Made by a program: the position numbers and the translations under genes
Assembly: GCA_963730785.1 (NCBI GenBank)
Contig: CAVSTF010000003.1
Coordinates: 208,526 to 272,525 of the forward strand
Length of the DNA stretch: 64,000 bases
Direction: 5' to 3'
From: Bog-473 sp963730785
Lineage (GTDB): Bacteria > Actinomycetota > Acidimicrobiia > Acidimicrobiales > RAAP-2
The notes under the pieces: model-generated
The model's input: the letters and a program-made list of their open reading frames with translations, nothing else
Told to the model about the DNA's origin: nothing
The model's database searches: none
Part shown: piece after piece, positions 1 through 8,808 of the stretch
How positions within the stretch are numbered: the stretch's first letter is position 1
Layout of the letters: each line of letters starts with the position of its first letter

Positions 1-429
1 ATCGGTAAAGGCGACGGTGAGCAGTGAGAGGGCCGCTGGAGCCATGACGGCAGCAAAGGCACCCTGAAGTGCCCGGGCGCTGAAGAGCATGGCCGCATTG
101 GGAGCCAGCCCGCCCAGCGCTGACGCGCCGGCGAAGCCGATGAGGCTGATGATGAACATGCGCTTGCGACCCAGGTAGTCGGCAATGCGGCCACCAAGGA
201 GGAGGAGGCCAGCGAAGGCCAGGGTGTAGGCGGTGAGCATCCACTGCCGATTGGCGGTGGAAATGTGCAGCGACCGCTGGGCCGAGGGCAGGGCGATGAC
301 CACCACGGAGGCGTCCAACACCACCATCAACTGGGCGACCGCAATTACGGCCAGGGCTCGAAAGCGCTTGGGATCTTGGGGCTCGGATAGTTCCAGATTG
401 AGATCTGGCTGGTCAAGGGTGGCGGTCAT
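1..429 (-). CDS. MFS drug exporter, DHA2 (14-TMS) type, N-terminal part
   Basis: The reverse strand encodes the first 143 residues of an inner-membrane proton-driven drug exporter; the rest lies beyond the window edge. The start is an ATG at 429 behind a good AGGAG. After a soluble N-terminus of about 25 residues comes TM1 (VAQLMVVLDASVVVIALPSAQ), the motif typical of EmrB/QacA-type exporters, then TM2 and the loop motif GGRIADYLGRKRMF, the family's G-x-x-x-D-R/K-x-G-R-K signature. TM3 and TM4 follow, with an RALQGAFAA segment. It is divergent from a TetR gene, and the shared spacer holds inverted repeats, so repression by that TetR with derepression by a drug-like ligand is the obvious reading. 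The substrate is unknown. Confidence 0.88.
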   Translation of the reverse strand, partial: MTATLDQPDLNLELSEPQDPKRFRALAVIAVAQLMVVLDASVVVIALPSAQRSLHISTANRQWMLTAYTLAFAGLLLLGGRIADYLGRKRMFIISLIGFAGASALGGLAPNAAMLFSARALQGAFAAVMAPAALSLLTVAFTD

Positions 430-462
430 CGGTCTCCTGAATACGTGTCGTGTGCGGGCCAA

Positions 463-560
463 ACTCCGATTTCCAACCACAAAGTTCTGGCTTTGTGGCC
501 GGAACTCACATACAATCGGAGTATTGGTTCCACTTAGACTATACGGAACTTAGGTTCCGT
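463..560. promoter_or_regulatory. Operator region between MFS and TetR genes, three inverted repeats
   Basis: The 157-base spacer holds three perfect inverted repeats. ACGGAAC-N4-GTTCCGT (543-560) ends 26 bases before the TetR start and has the size of a TetR operator. CCACAAAG-N6-CTTTGTGG (477-498) is an 8-base palindrome. ACTCCGATT (463-471) pairs with AATCGGAGT (514-522) around it. The arms were checked base by base; that they bind the regulator is inference. Confidence 0.55.
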
Positions 561-586
561 TTGTCAATGGGGGGAGTAGGATATTT

Positions 587-1189
587 GTGGTGCCGAAGCT
601 GAAGACCTGTGATGACCCTGCCGCAGACGAGACCCGGCCCCTGCGCGCCGATGCCCTGAGGAATCGGGCCCGAGTGCTTGAAGCGGCGGAAACCGTCTTT
701 GCCGCCGAAGGAATCTCCGTCCCCATTGACGTCATCGCCGAGAAGGCCGGCGTTGGGGTTGGCACGGTGTACCGCCACTTTCCCAACAAGGAAAAACTCT
801 TCGAGGCCATCCTGCTGGAGCGATTCGGTGAACTCATCGCTGAGGCCCGCTGCCGGCTGCAGTCCGAAGATCCTGGAGCAGCCTTTTATGGCTTTCTTGA
901 TCACATCGTCGAAGCCAGCACTTCGAAGCGCGACTTGATTCAGGCACTCATTGGAGCGGGTATCGAACTCGACGAAGTAGTTGGTGACGTCAAGCTGGAA
1001 ATGGAAGACGCCATGGGCCAACTCCTGCGTGCAGCTCAAGAGTCAGGGGCCGTTCGAAGTGACGTCTCTGAATCGCTCGTTATGTCGCTCGTCAGTGCCA
1101 CTTGCATGGCTGGAGACCACCACAAGGAAGTGCCTCCGTGCGAAATGCTGGCCATCGTGTGCGACGGTTTGCGAGTGCCGACCAGCTAA
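587..1189 (+). CDS. TetR/AcrR-family transcriptional regulator
   Basis: A 200-residue one-domain repressor. The N-terminal helix-turn-helix spans about residues 25-70 (RARVLEAAETVFAAEG, then VGVGTVYRHFPNKEKLF), the classic TetR DNA-binding signature; the remainder is the helical ligand-binding and dimerisation domain. The GTG start at 587 follows a GGGGGGAGTAGG tract. It is divergent from the MFS exporter, with palindromes in between, so it most likely represses the exporter and itself. The ligand cannot be predicted. Confidence 0.88.
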   Translation: MVPKLKTCDDPAADETRPLRADALRNRARVLEAAETVFAAEGISVPIDVIAEKAGVGVGTVYRHFPNKEKLFEAILLERFGELIAEARCRLQSEDPGAAFYGFLDHIVEASTSKRDLIQALIGAGIELDEVVGDVKLEMEDAMGQLLRAAQESGAVRSDVSESLVMSLVSATCMAGDHHKEVPPCEMLAIVCDGLRVPTS

Positions 1190-1193
1190 CGGT

Positions 1194-2069
1194 TCACCCG
1201 GGGGCAGCAATCTCCTGGAGCCATGAAAGCAAGCCATCCGACGCGTCGCCTAGTTGTTGGCGTCGCTCCGCCCCCGCTGGTGAACGTAGCCACGTCACCA
1301 AATCACGAGCTCGGTCGGGGCGACCGATGAGGACAGTGATCGGAGTCACCTGGACTCGGATGGTGAAGAGAATGGCACCCGTCCGAGGCAGCCTTCGCAG
1401 CGTCTGACGCTCACTGCGGATCCACATATCCGATGGGGGCTGGTCGAAATCCTGTCCGAAAGTCGAGCGGGGAGCCCAGAGCCACAGCACAGGCCAGATG
1501 GAGAGATTCCGACGCCAGACCAACCGATCAGGCGCCAAACGATCGAAGAACGTATCGACGCGGGGTGAGAGCTCTTCGGCGTAGTGGGCCACCGGCTCGT
1601 GCACCATCTTCATCGGACGGCCCATTTTCTCGTCCAGCACCCACAGACTCGGGAAGCACAGCACCGCACCTTCCAGATGCCAGGCTCCGTCGTGTTGTAC
1701 GACCAGACACAAGTCTTCCTGCACCTGTCCTCCCGCCTGAATGAGCGGGTGGTCGCCTTCGCCAAGATCACCGACTGCCCCGGCGATCAGCTCAGCGGCC
1801 TCCATGGCGGCTGATTCGGCCCGGGATGTGCAGGCAAAGACGAGTTCGCGTTGCTCGGTAATGAGTCGTCGCCGAAGGGCAATTTCCTCCGCAGCGTGCT
1901 CGTCACCCATGAGCCACTCCGAGGCCGGCAGGGATCGCGTTCCCATGCGCAGATGCTGCTCGCCCACTGACAGGTCGATTTCATCGAGCCATGCCGGCGC
2001 TTCGTCGGTGCGGTAGCGCCTCTGATCAGGTGCGTATCTGTGAAGGAGCTCGGGTTCGGGTTGTTTCAG
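1194..2069 (-). CDS. Heme-dependent oxidative N-demethylase family protein (DUF3445)
   Basis: About 291 residues. The conserved core is easy to see: HPLIQAGGQVQEDLCLVV, then GAVLCFPSLWVLDEKMGRPM, then VHEPVAHY, then RLVWRRNLSIWP. This is the DUF3445 family, which includes the heme subunit of the oxidative N-demethylase acting on dimethylamine. No reductase or small partner subunit is adjacent; the upstream neighbour is an SDR. No ATG or GTG sits near the expected N-terminus. The best candidate is CTG at 2069, which overlaps the SDR stop as CTGA, mimicking the usual ATGA coupling. If that start is wrong, a GTG or ATG further in would shorten the protein. A role in demethylating a methylated amine is family-based inference. 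Confidence 0.75.
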   Translation of the reverse strand: MKQPEPELLHRYAPDQRRYRTDEAPAWLDEIDLSVGEQHLRMGTRSLPASEWLMGDEHAAEEIALRRRLITEQRELVFACTSRAESAAMEAAELIAGAVGDLGEGDHPLIQAGGQVQEDLCLVVQHDGAWHLEGAVLCFPSLWVLDEKMGRPMKMVHEPVAHYAEELSPRVDTFFDRLAPDRLVWRRNLSIWPVLWLWAPRSTFGQDFDQPPSDMWIRSERQTLRRLPRTGAILFTIRVQVTPITVLIGRPDRARDLVTWLRSPAGAERRQQLGDASDGLLSWLQEIAAPG

Positions 2070-2809
2070 CGTGGCGGCCGTTCCGATCTGGAGTGGGCAC
2101 CATAGGAGTCGATAGGACTTTGCAGGGAGAGACCGCCGTCGCAGTCGATCACTTGGCCCGTGACCCAGCCCATCTGGTGCAGAGCGATGACGGCTTCCGC
2201 AATATCGTCGGCCTCCCCCAAGCGTTGCAGAGCCGTTCGTTGGGCGACGCTCGAAAGCCATGGGGAGTTGTCGGGCGTGCCACCCAACATGGGGGTCTTG
2301 GTCACGCCGGGACCAATGCCGTTGACCCGGATGGCATGTGGACCCCATTCGGCAGCGGCCACTTTGATGGTCATGCTGAGGGCGGCCTTGGAAGCGCAGT
2401 ACGTGCCCATGTTGCGATCAACCAGGTGTGCGCTGACACTCGAGGTGGCGATGATCGATCCGGGTTGGTTGGCCTTAATCATGTGGGCCGCAATGGCCCG
2501 CATGCACAGCCAGGGTCCACGCACATTGATGCCCATGACCCGGTCCCATTCTTCAGGCGTGGTGTCGAGGAGGAGTCCTGAATGCCCCACACCGGCCGTG
2601 ATGGTGACCCAGTGGGGCAGGCCGTGGGCGGCCAAAGTGTCTTCGAGCGCGGCGTCAATTTGGGAGGGCTCAGAAATGTCGCACTCGATGTTGCCGTCGC
2701 CGACGACGTCCCAGACGGCGACTGGGATATCCATATCGTGGTAGCGCGTGACGACAGCCGCACCAATCCCTGACGCGCCTCCGATGACCAGAGCTGATGG
2801 CGAGTTCAT
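2066..2809 (-). CDS. SDR-family NAD(P)-dependent oxidoreductase
   Basis: A classical short-chain dehydrogenase of 247 residues. The cofactor motif GGASGIGAA is at about residues 9-17, the NAG-equivalent is degenerate (TAGVGHSG near 92), the catalytic Ser is in SSVSAH (near 144) and YCASKAA supplies Tyr and Lys (near 158-162). GPGVTKTPM follows, as usual for the family. An ATG at 2809 lies behind a GAAGGGGAAG ribosome site. The stop codon overlaps the start of the DUF3445 gene, so the two are probably translated together. The substrate is unknown. Confidence 0.85.
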   Translation of the reverse strand: MNSPSALVIGGASGIGAAVVTRYHDMDIPVAVWDVVGDGNIECDISEPSQIDAALEDTLAAHGLPHWVTITAGVGHSGLLLDTTPEEWDRVMGINVRGPWLCMRAIAAHMIKANQPGSIIATSSVSAHLVDRNMGTYCASKAALSMTIKVAAAEWGPHAIRVNGIGPGVTKTPMLGGTPDNSPWLSSVAQRTALQRLGEADDIAEAVIALHQMGWVTGQVIDCDGGLSLQSPIDSYGAHSRSERPPR

Positions 2810-2948
2810 GACTTCCCCTTCTCACGCAGTTCGGTCAGATCGCGTAGGTCGTTACAGTCGTCACGGCACCCAAGAGGCCAAGACGAGCGGCCCGTCCAAG
2901 GTCGAACTGCAAGTCCAGAGTCTAAGCTCTTGCTCGGAGGTGGGGGCG

Positions 2949-3407
2949 TTGGCCAGGATTCATCACACGGCGATCGGCACGCGTGACGTCGAAGCCAGTT
3001 TGACCTTTTGGCGCGATGGTCTCGGTCTTGAGGTGCTGATGGACCAACGGTTCGACGGTGACTGGCCGGAATTGTTCGGGGGATCGTCGACCGAACTTCG
3101 GTCGATCTTCCTGGGCGACCCTTCGGCGTCCGAAGCAGGCGTGGTCGAGCTCGTCGTACTCGATGACATGGTGGCGCCGCCTGAATCGATAACCCCGGCC
3201 ACTGGCTTCTTTCTCTTATCGCTCTTCGCCGACCTTGAGGTTGTCCTACCTCGTCTGGCCGACTTGGGAACCGGTGGTGTCCCGAAGGTCATTGAGATCC
3301 AAGGCATCAGGTTGGTGGTGGTCCACGATCCCAACGGAGTGCGGGTGGAACTCATGGACAGCCCGGCTCGGGCCAACATCAGCCGACTCGCCAACCCCGG
3401 GGAGTAA
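2949..3407 (+). CDS. VOC-family (glyoxalase/dioxygenase fold) protein
   Basis: About 152 residues with two beta-alpha-beta-beta-beta modules: LARIHHTAIGTRDVEASLTFW at the start and GIRLVVVHDPNGVRVELMD near the end, where His and Glu metal ligands are expected. The TTG at 2949 is chosen because GGAGG ends 8 bases upstream and the domain begins immediately after it; the frame is open further upstream but looks non-coding. The gene ends 3 bases before the monooxygenase gene. Lyase, epimerase and dioxygenase activities all occur in this fold, so no reaction is assigned. Confidence 0.75.
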   Translation: MARIHHTAIGTRDVEASLTFWRDGLGLEVLMDQRFDGDWPELFGGSSTELRSIFLGDPSASEAGVVELVVLDDMVAPPESITPATGFFLLSLFADLEVVLPRLADLGTGGVPKVIEIQGIRLVVVHDPNGVRVELMDSPARANISRLANPGE

Positions 3408-3410
3408 CCC

Positions 3411-4886
3411 ATGAACGTCGATCATGCGACCCATGGGGTGGCCATTCTCGGCGCCGGAGCCGGAGGACTCGGTCTGGCTATTCGACTCAAGCGGGCCCGA
3501 ATGAATGACTTCGTCATCTTTGAGGCGTCGGACGGAGTCGGTGGGACCTGGAGGTCTAACTCGTATCCCGGAGCCGCCTGTGATGTGCCGTCTCATCTCT
3601 ACTCGTATTCATTTGCCATGAAGCCGGACTGGACCAAGACCTACGCCAATCAGCCGGAGATACTGCAGTACTTCGAGGAGTGCGCCGATCGCTTCGCCAT
3701 TCGACCGCATCTCCGGGTCAGCACCCGCATCGTCTCAGCTGAATGGGACGAGTCCGATGCACTGTGGCGGTTGGTCGATGGTGAGGGGGGACACCACCAG
3801 GCGCGCGTACTCGTCAGTGCCCTGGGGACCTTCAATGCACCCATGGTTCCGGAGTTCGAGGGCCTGAGCAGCTTTGCGGGTACGTGGTGGCACTCGTCGC
3901 GCTGGGATCATCAGCAAGACCTTTCCGGGAAGCGAGTGGCGGTTATCGGAAGCGGTGCTAGCGCGGTGCAGATTGTTCCGGCCCTGGTCGCCACCGTGCA
4001 GCACCTCACCATGTTCCAGCGTTCTCCGTCGTGGATTTTGCCCCGGGGCGACAAGCCATTTACGGCCGAGGAAAAAGAGCGTTTTGCCCGCCACAAACTG
4101 GCCGCTCGACGTCACCGTTGGAACATTTATCGCTCATTCGAACGCAACATCACCTTTCGCCACGGCGACGCCATGGCCGATCAGCTCAAGGCGTTGGCGC
4201 TGAGTCACCTGGAGTATCGGATCAAAGATGACGAACTGAGGACCAAACTGACTCCGACGTATCCGTTCGGCTGTAAGCGGACCTTGGTGACCAGCGATTT
4301 CTACAAGTCGGTGCTGCGCCCTGAGGTTTCACTGGTCACTGATGCCATCGAGCGGATCACTCCTTCGGGAGTGGTGACGGCCGACGGGACGGAACACGAG
4401 ATTGACGTGCTTATTTTGGCGACCGGCTTCCGGGCTACCGAGTATCTCCACGGCCTCGATGTGGTGGGGGTGGATGGTCGCCGTCTCCACGACGATTGGA
4501 ACGAGGTGGCCCATGCGCACCTCGGTATGACGGTGGCCGGCTATCCGAATTTCTTCATCATGTACGGGCCCAATACCAACCAAGGCGGCAACTCCATCAT
4601 TTTCATTCTGGAAGCGCAGGCGGCCTACATCGTGCGGGCCTTGCGGGCCATGCGCCGCCGCCGTCTCTCCAGCGTCACCGTTCGCCGTTCTGTAATGGAC
4701 GACTACACCGCCCAACTGGCCATCGATTTGGAAGGCACGGTGTGGGACACCGGTTGCCAGAGCTACTTCAAGAACGAGCACGGCAAGATCGCCACTCAGT
4801 TGCCCTATCCGTCGCTCTGGTACTGGCGCCGGACCAGGCGCTTCAAATTGCGTGAATATGAACGGGCACGGGGCGCCAGGCACTAG
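3411..4886 (+). CDS. Flavin-containing monooxygenase, Baeyer-Villiger type
   Basis: A 491-residue FAD/NADPH monooxygenase. The FAD motif GAGAGGLG is at about 14-21, GVGGTWRSNSYPGAACDVPSHLYSYSF is typical of the class at about 43-69, the Baeyer-Villiger fingerprint F-x-G-x-x-x-H-x-x-x-W is present (FAGTWWHSSRWD near 151) and the NADPH motif GSGASA is near 181. LATGFRATEY is the second FAD-contact segment. Members insert oxygen into ketones or S-oxidise. It follows the VOC gene by 3 bases and precedes a quinone-reductase-like gene, suggesting one catabolic unit for a ketone or terpenoid-like substrate; that last step is inference. Confidence 0.88.
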   Translation: MNVDHATHGVAILGAGAGGLGLAIRLKRARMNDFVIFEASDGVGGTWRSNSYPGAACDVPSHLYSYSFAMKPDWTKTYANQPEILQYFEECADRFAIRPHLRVSTRIVSAEWDESDALWRLVDGEGGHHQARVLVSALGTFNAPMVPEFEGLSSFAGTWWHSSRWDHQQDLSGKRVAVIGSGASAVQIVPALVATVQHLTMFQRSPSWILPRGDKPFTAEEKERFARHKLAARRHRWNIYRSFERNITFRHGDAMADQLKALALSHLEYRIKDDELRTKLTPTYPFGCKRTLVTSDFYKSVLRPEVSLVTDAIERITPSGVVTADGTEHEIDVLILATGFRATEYLHGLDVVGVDGRRLHDDWNEVAHAHLGMTVAGYPNFFIMYGPNTNQGGNSIIFILEAQAAYIVRALRAMRRRRLSSVTVRRSVMDDYTAQLAIDLEGTVWDTGCQSYFKNEHGKIATQLPYPSLWYWRRTRRFKLREYERARGARH

Positions 4887-4925
4887 AACAAGGGCACTAC
4901 TCGACGCACCAAGGGGGCGGCACAA

Positions 4926-5894
4926 ATGAAAGCAGCGGTGTACTACGAGACGGGTGGGCCTGAAGTCTTCCGCTATGAAGACGTGCCTGATCCGGTTGCC
5001 GGTGCCAACGACCTTCTGATCAACGTAGAGGCAGTCAGCATCGAGGGTGGCGACACGCTCAACCGCCTGGGGGGTGCCCTCAACTCCAATCCACATATCG
5101 TCGGCTATCAGGCCGCAGGCACGGTGCTCTCCGTAGGCGATGCCGTGTCCGGCTTCTCGGTGGGGGATCGCGTGGTGACGGTCGGGATCGATGGATCCCA
5201 TGCTGCACTTCGTGCCGTTCCATCCTCCTTTGCCTGGCGCATTCCCAAGGGATTGTCGACCGACGAGGCGGCCGCAGTTCCCGTCCCGTGGGGAACTGCA
5301 TCGGACTGCCTGTTCGAATTCGGACACTTGGTCTCCGGCGAAACGGCCCTCATTCATGCCGGGGCCGGTGGGGTGGGCATCGCTGCCATCCAGTTAGCCA
5401 AGCGAGCAGGAGCCCGGGTATTTGCCACCGCATCGAGTGACGACAAGTTGGAACGCCTGAAGGAGCTCGGACTCGACGAAGGTATCAACTATGCCCGGGA
5501 CGACTTTGTGGCCGAGGCACGGCGACTCACCGATGGTCGTGGGGTCGATGTCATTGTCGACTCAGTCGGCGGCGTGACACTCCAGGGCAGTATCAATGCG
5601 TTGGCCTATAGGGGTCGCTGCGTCACCGTCGGTGATGCCGGTCGCACGAGCGCGGAGCAACTTGATATTTCGAATATGCGCCCCAACAATCAAACCCTTT
5701 CGGGCTACTTCTTGGGCGCAGAGTTGCTGCTCTTTCCCCGGGCCTATCCGATGATCGCCAACCTGCTCGAGCAGATCGCCCAGGGGGAATTGCGCGTGGT
5801 CATTGACCGGGCCTACCCACTCTCCGAGGCCGCTGCGGCGCACGAGTACATCGAGAGTCGCCAGTCATTCGGTCGAGTTCTCCTCACGCCATAG
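4926..5894 (+). CDS. NADPH:quinone reductase / zinc-free MDR-family oxidoreductase
   Basis: A 322-residue medium-chain reductase. The N-terminal GroES-like domain starts MKAAVYYETGGPEVF, and the Rossmann motif GAGGVGIAAIQLAK is at about 144-157. The Cys/His zinc ligands of alcohol dehydrogenases are absent, which places it with quinone reductases (QOR, CurA-like). A GGGGGCGG ribosome site precedes the ATG. It lies 39 bases after the monooxygenase gene and 11 before the acyltransferase gene, so it is probably cotranscribed. It would reduce a quinone or an activated double bond with NADPH. Confidence 0.82.
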   Translation: MKAAVYYETGGPEVFRYEDVPDPVAGANDLLINVEAVSIEGGDTLNRLGGALNSNPHIVGYQAAGTVLSVGDAVSGFSVGDRVVTVGIDGSHAALRAVPSSFAWRIPKGLSTDEAAAVPVPWGTASDCLFEFGHLVSGETALIHAGAGGVGIAAIQLAKRAGARVFATASSDDKLERLKELGLDEGINYARDDFVAEARRLTDGRGVDVIVDSVGGVTLQGSINALAYRGRCVTVGDAGRTSAEQLDISNMRPNNQTLSGYFLGAELLLFPRAYPMIANLLEQIAQGELRVVIDRAYPLSEAAAAHEYIESRQSFGRVLLTP

Positions 5895-5905
5895 ACCGTT
5901 CGATC

Positions 5906-7231
5906 ATGCGCCGTGTGGCTGATCAGTTGATGCGTCTCCTGGCGCGTCTTTTGGTTCGCGTCTTCTTTCGACAGATTGAGCTCGAAGGTGCCGAACACCT
6001 TCCGAAGGGCGCGCCGGTTGTGTTGATCGCCAACCACTTGAATGGGTTGGTCGATGGTCTTCTGCTGATCGCCACCCTGGGGCGCTACCCGCGATTTCTG
6101 GGTAAGTCCACCCTGTTCAAGATTCTCCCCCTGTGGCCCTTCCTAAAGTTGGCCGGAGTCATCCCGGTGTACCGGGCGGTCGACGGGGCGGCGGGCGAGC
6201 AGAACGTGTCAGCTTTTTCAACCTGCCGCCGCATATTGTCTCGACGAGGCTTGGTGGCGCTGTTTCCCGAGGGCATAAGCCACAACGAGTCGACCTTGCA
6301 GCCGCTCCGTACTGGCGCGGCGAGGATCGCATTGGAGGCAGGCATTGATGGCGGCGTCCCCGGCGTCGTGACGGTCGCCGTCGGTCTGACGTACGACGCC
6401 AAAGCGCGGTTTCGTTCGCGGGCCTTGGTGCGGGTGGCCGAACCGGTTGGTATTGAGCATTGGGCTGACCTGTACCGAATCGATAGTCATCAGGCCGTAC
6501 GGCAATTTACGGACGATGTCGCAGAACAGCTGAGAGCGGTTAGTCCTGAATTCACGTCCTGGTCGCATGCCGAGGAACTGGCGGCCATGGCCGAGGTCAT
6601 CGTCCGCACACCCGGGGGACAGCTGCCCGAAGAAGTTCACCTCTCCGATCAGGTGGAGGTCACCGAACAGATAGCGGAGGCGGAGCAGCGAAGCGACCGG
6701 GTGACACAAATGGAAGCGCTGTCGTCGTCGTTTGCCACCTACGAGCGGGACCTCAAGCTGCTGGGGATCAATGATGCCCAAGTAGTGGCCCGATATCCCA
6801 CCGGAAAACTGCGTCTGTCGCTGGTGTGGGCTGTCGGCAAGGTGTTGGCCTCGCTTCCCTTCGCCGCCGTTGGCGTAGTGGCGCATCTGGTGCCCTTTCA
6901 GATTGTGAAACAGCTGGCCAAGAAACCGACCAACGAAGGCATCAAGGCCACAGTGAAGTTGTTCGGCTGTTTCGTCACCTTCGCCCTGGTGTACGGAATT
7001 GCGGGGTACTTCGCTGGGACGAACTATGGGCCATGGATGGGCCTCATCGTCGCCCTTGGATTGCCGATGTGCGGGTATGCCGCCCTTCGACTGGGCGAGC
7101 GCATCAAGCGAATCGGAGGTGTGGTGGATGGCTACCGCACCGTCGGCAATCGACGGGCCGTGTTGTCGACCGTCGTTGAGCACCGCCAAGCTGTGGTCAA
7201 TGCAGCCCGGTCGCTGTTGCTAACTCAGTGA
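5906..7231 (+). CDS. 1-acyl-glycerol-3-phosphate acyltransferase-like protein with C-terminal membrane domain
   Basis: A 441-residue protein. The PlsC domain lies at about 15-210: NHLNGLVD is the H-x4-D catalytic motif (near 43) and FPEGISHNE the substrate-binding motif (near 120). After a charged, helical stretch (about 225-285) there are two to four hydrophobic segments (about 295-400). The length is nearly twice that of a plain PlsC, as in many actinobacterial acyltransferases. It probably acylates lysophosphatidate or a related lipid at the cytoplasmic membrane. It overlaps the next gene by GTGA. Confidence 0.8.
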   Translation: MRRVADQLMRLLARLLVRVFFRQIELEGAEHLPKGAPVVLIANHLNGLVDGLLLIATLGRYPRFLGKSTLFKILPLWPFLKLAGVIPVYRAVDGAAGEQNVSAFSTCRRILSRRGLVALFPEGISHNESTLQPLRTGAARIALEAGIDGGVPGVVTVAVGLTYDAKARFRSRALVRVAEPVGIEHWADLYRIDSHQAVRQFTDDVAEQLRAVSPEFTSWSHAEELAAMAEVIVRTPGGQLPEEVHLSDQVEVTEQIAEAEQRSDRVTQMEALSSSFATYERDLKLLGINDAQVVARYPTGKLRLSLVWAVGKVLASLPFAAVGVVAHLVPFQIVKQLAKKPTNEGIKATVKLFGCFVTFALVYGIAGYFAGTNYGPWMGLIVALGLPMCGYAALRLGERIKRIGGVVDGYRTVGNRRAVLSTVVEHRQAVVNAARSLLLTQ

Positions 7232-7995
7232 GCGTGCAGACAGTCAAATACGGCAGCAATCACAATCAAGTGGCCGACGTCTGGCGTCCGAAACGATCGC
7301 AGGGTGACCGCCCGGTGGTGGTCTTGGTTCACGGTGGTTTTTGGCGCCAGCTGTACACGAAACGACTCATGAACAGGATGGCACGCGCCATCACAGAGCT
7401 TGGGTGGGTGGCGTACAACATCGAATATCGACGGGTGGGTGCATTGGGTACCGGCGGATGGCCCGCCACCTTCCAGGATGTGGCTGCCGCCATAGATGCG
7501 CTCGGCACCCTAGAAGGCATCGATCTGTCCCGGATCATCACTTGCGGACATTCGGCGGGTGGCCACTTGGCGCTGTGGGCCGCGGGAGACCGGATCACTC
7601 GAACCGGTGACTCGTTGCCGAAAGTCCGACCCGCGATGGCGATTTCACTGGCCGGTGTCGTTGATCTGGTCTCGGCTGCCCGGATGGGACTCGGTGGTGG
7701 AGCAGTGCAAGCGCTGATGGGGGGAGAGCCAGACGAATTCCCAGAGCGATACCGGTTGGGTTCGCCCGCCGCCCTCTTGCCTCTGCGAACACCTCAGGTA
7801 TTGATTCATGGATTGGACGACGATTCGGTTCCACCTTCGCTCAGCATCGAATACGCAGGGCTTGCCCGGCAACACGGTGACGTCGCCACCTATATTCCGC
7901 TACCGACTGCGGGTCACATGGAAATGATCAATCCCAGTGGTCGTGCATTTGCCCACGTGGTGGACTGCATGAACCGCGTCGGTGGACCGCCCTAA
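7228..7995 (+). CDS. Alpha/beta hydrolase (esterase/kynurenine-formamidase type)
   Basis: A 255-residue soluble hydrolase. HGGFW (near 32) is the oxyanion-hole motif, GHSAGGH (near 109) carries the nucleophilic Ser, and Asp in GLDDDSVP (near 196) and His in AGHMEMI (near 230) complete the triad. The GTG start overlaps the acyltransferase stop (GTGA), so translation is coupled. The HGGFW/GHSAGG pattern is shared by carboxylesterases and kynurenine formamidases; no tryptophan-pathway gene is nearby, so esterase is the safer name. Confidence 0.82.
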   Translation: MSVQTVKYGSNHNQVADVWRPKRSQGDRPVVVLVHGGFWRQLYTKRLMNRMARAITELGWVAYNIEYRRVGALGTGGWPATFQDVAAAIDALGTLEGIDLSRIITCGHSAGGHLALWAAGDRITRTGDSLPKVRPAMAISLAGVVDLVSAARMGLGGGAVQALMGGEPDEFPERYRLGSPAALLPLRTPQVLIHGLDDDSVPPSLSIEYAGLARQHGDVATYIPLPTAGHMEMINPSGRAFAHVVDCMNRVGGPP

Positions 7996-8003
7996 CTCGG
8001 AGT

Positions 8004-8294
8004 TCACGCATTGTCCGGTTCCGGACCGTACCCGGCACTCGTCAACATCCGCCGGAGATCAACCACCTGTTGCAAATCGATATCTTTGTGTTTTGGCGGC
8101 TCAAAGGTCTCCGTCTCGTCTCCGAGGGTCACGAGGAAGTGCCCCTGGTGGGTTTCTTCGACCGTGGCGACGGCTTCCAGGAGCGAGATCACTGAGTGCC
8201 ACTCAATGTTGTGACCGGCGGGGTGTCTAAAGATTTGCGCAACGGTGTCGCGATGATGATTGTTTAGGTGCGCAGGCGGTGGGGCTGGAGTCAT
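8004..8294 (-). CDS. Small conserved actinobacterial protein of unknown function
   Basis: 96 residues, hydrophilic, no membrane segment. The stretch VAQIFRHPAGHNIEWHSVISLLE followed by VVDLRRMLTSAGY recurs, as far as I recall, in short actinobacterial proteins without assigned function. The HxxxHNxEW segment faintly recalls HicA-like small folds, but no toxin-antitoxin partner is present. It is convergent with the hydrolase gene, with 8 bases between the stops. Confidence 0.6.
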   Translation of the reverse strand: MTPAPPPAHLNNHHRDTVAQIFRHPAGHNIEWHSVISLLEAVATVEETHQGHFLVTLGDETETFEPPKHKDIDLQQVVDLRRMLTSAGYGPEPDNA

Positions 8295-8348
8295 GAACGG
8301 CCTCTTTCTTTGGGCTCATTGTCGGGAAGTGATCGCCGTCATTGACGT

Positions 8349-8576
8349 CTAACGAGACCGCAGTTCTTTGGCGAGTTCGATGTCTCGCAGTCTCGACTGC
8401 GCAATGAGCCAACTACCCGATCGACTCATCTGATGTTCGGACGGAGTGTGGTGAAGGCCTAATGGGCTTTCCGTGCGGGTGCCGCATTTTCGGCACACTG
8501 ACATTCTCCCGTTGGTCTCGGGCAAATGATGCTCATCGAGACGAAGTCCAAGATCAGAACTCTCTGGCGAGATCAT
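8349..8576 (-). CDS. Possible small Cys/His-rich protein
   Basis: A 75-residue frame starting at an ATG at 8576. It contains CRKCGTRTESPLGLHH, a CxxC followed by a His pair as in a zinc-binding knuckle, then a charged helical tail (LIAQSRLRDIELAKELRSR). The composition is protein-like, but there is no strong ribosome site and I do not recognise the family. It lies upstream of, and on the same strand as, the 96-residue protein. The adjoining 8577-8808 shows nothing I can name. Confidence 0.35.
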   Translation of the reverse strand: MISPESSDLGLRLDEHHLPETNGRMSVCRKCGTRTESPLGLHHTPSEHQMSRSGSWLIAQSRLRDIELAKELRSR

Positions 8577-8808
8577 GCTGTTCCGACAGTGAGGGGCCAG
8601 GCGATCAGCGCAGCGCGAGACGGGTGAGCCAGTATCGAACACGACATGGAGTCGGTTCCTCCAGGGGGGCAGTGGGTGACCGAAGTCACCCATCAAAACC
8701 CTCACCTCAGAAGGCAATTCGACCTTACACCCTCCCTTGCTGCGCTACTAGGGCGTCAATATGCATCTAGGCGCCCCGAACCTGCGCGCACAATGCGGAC
8801 TAGTGCAC

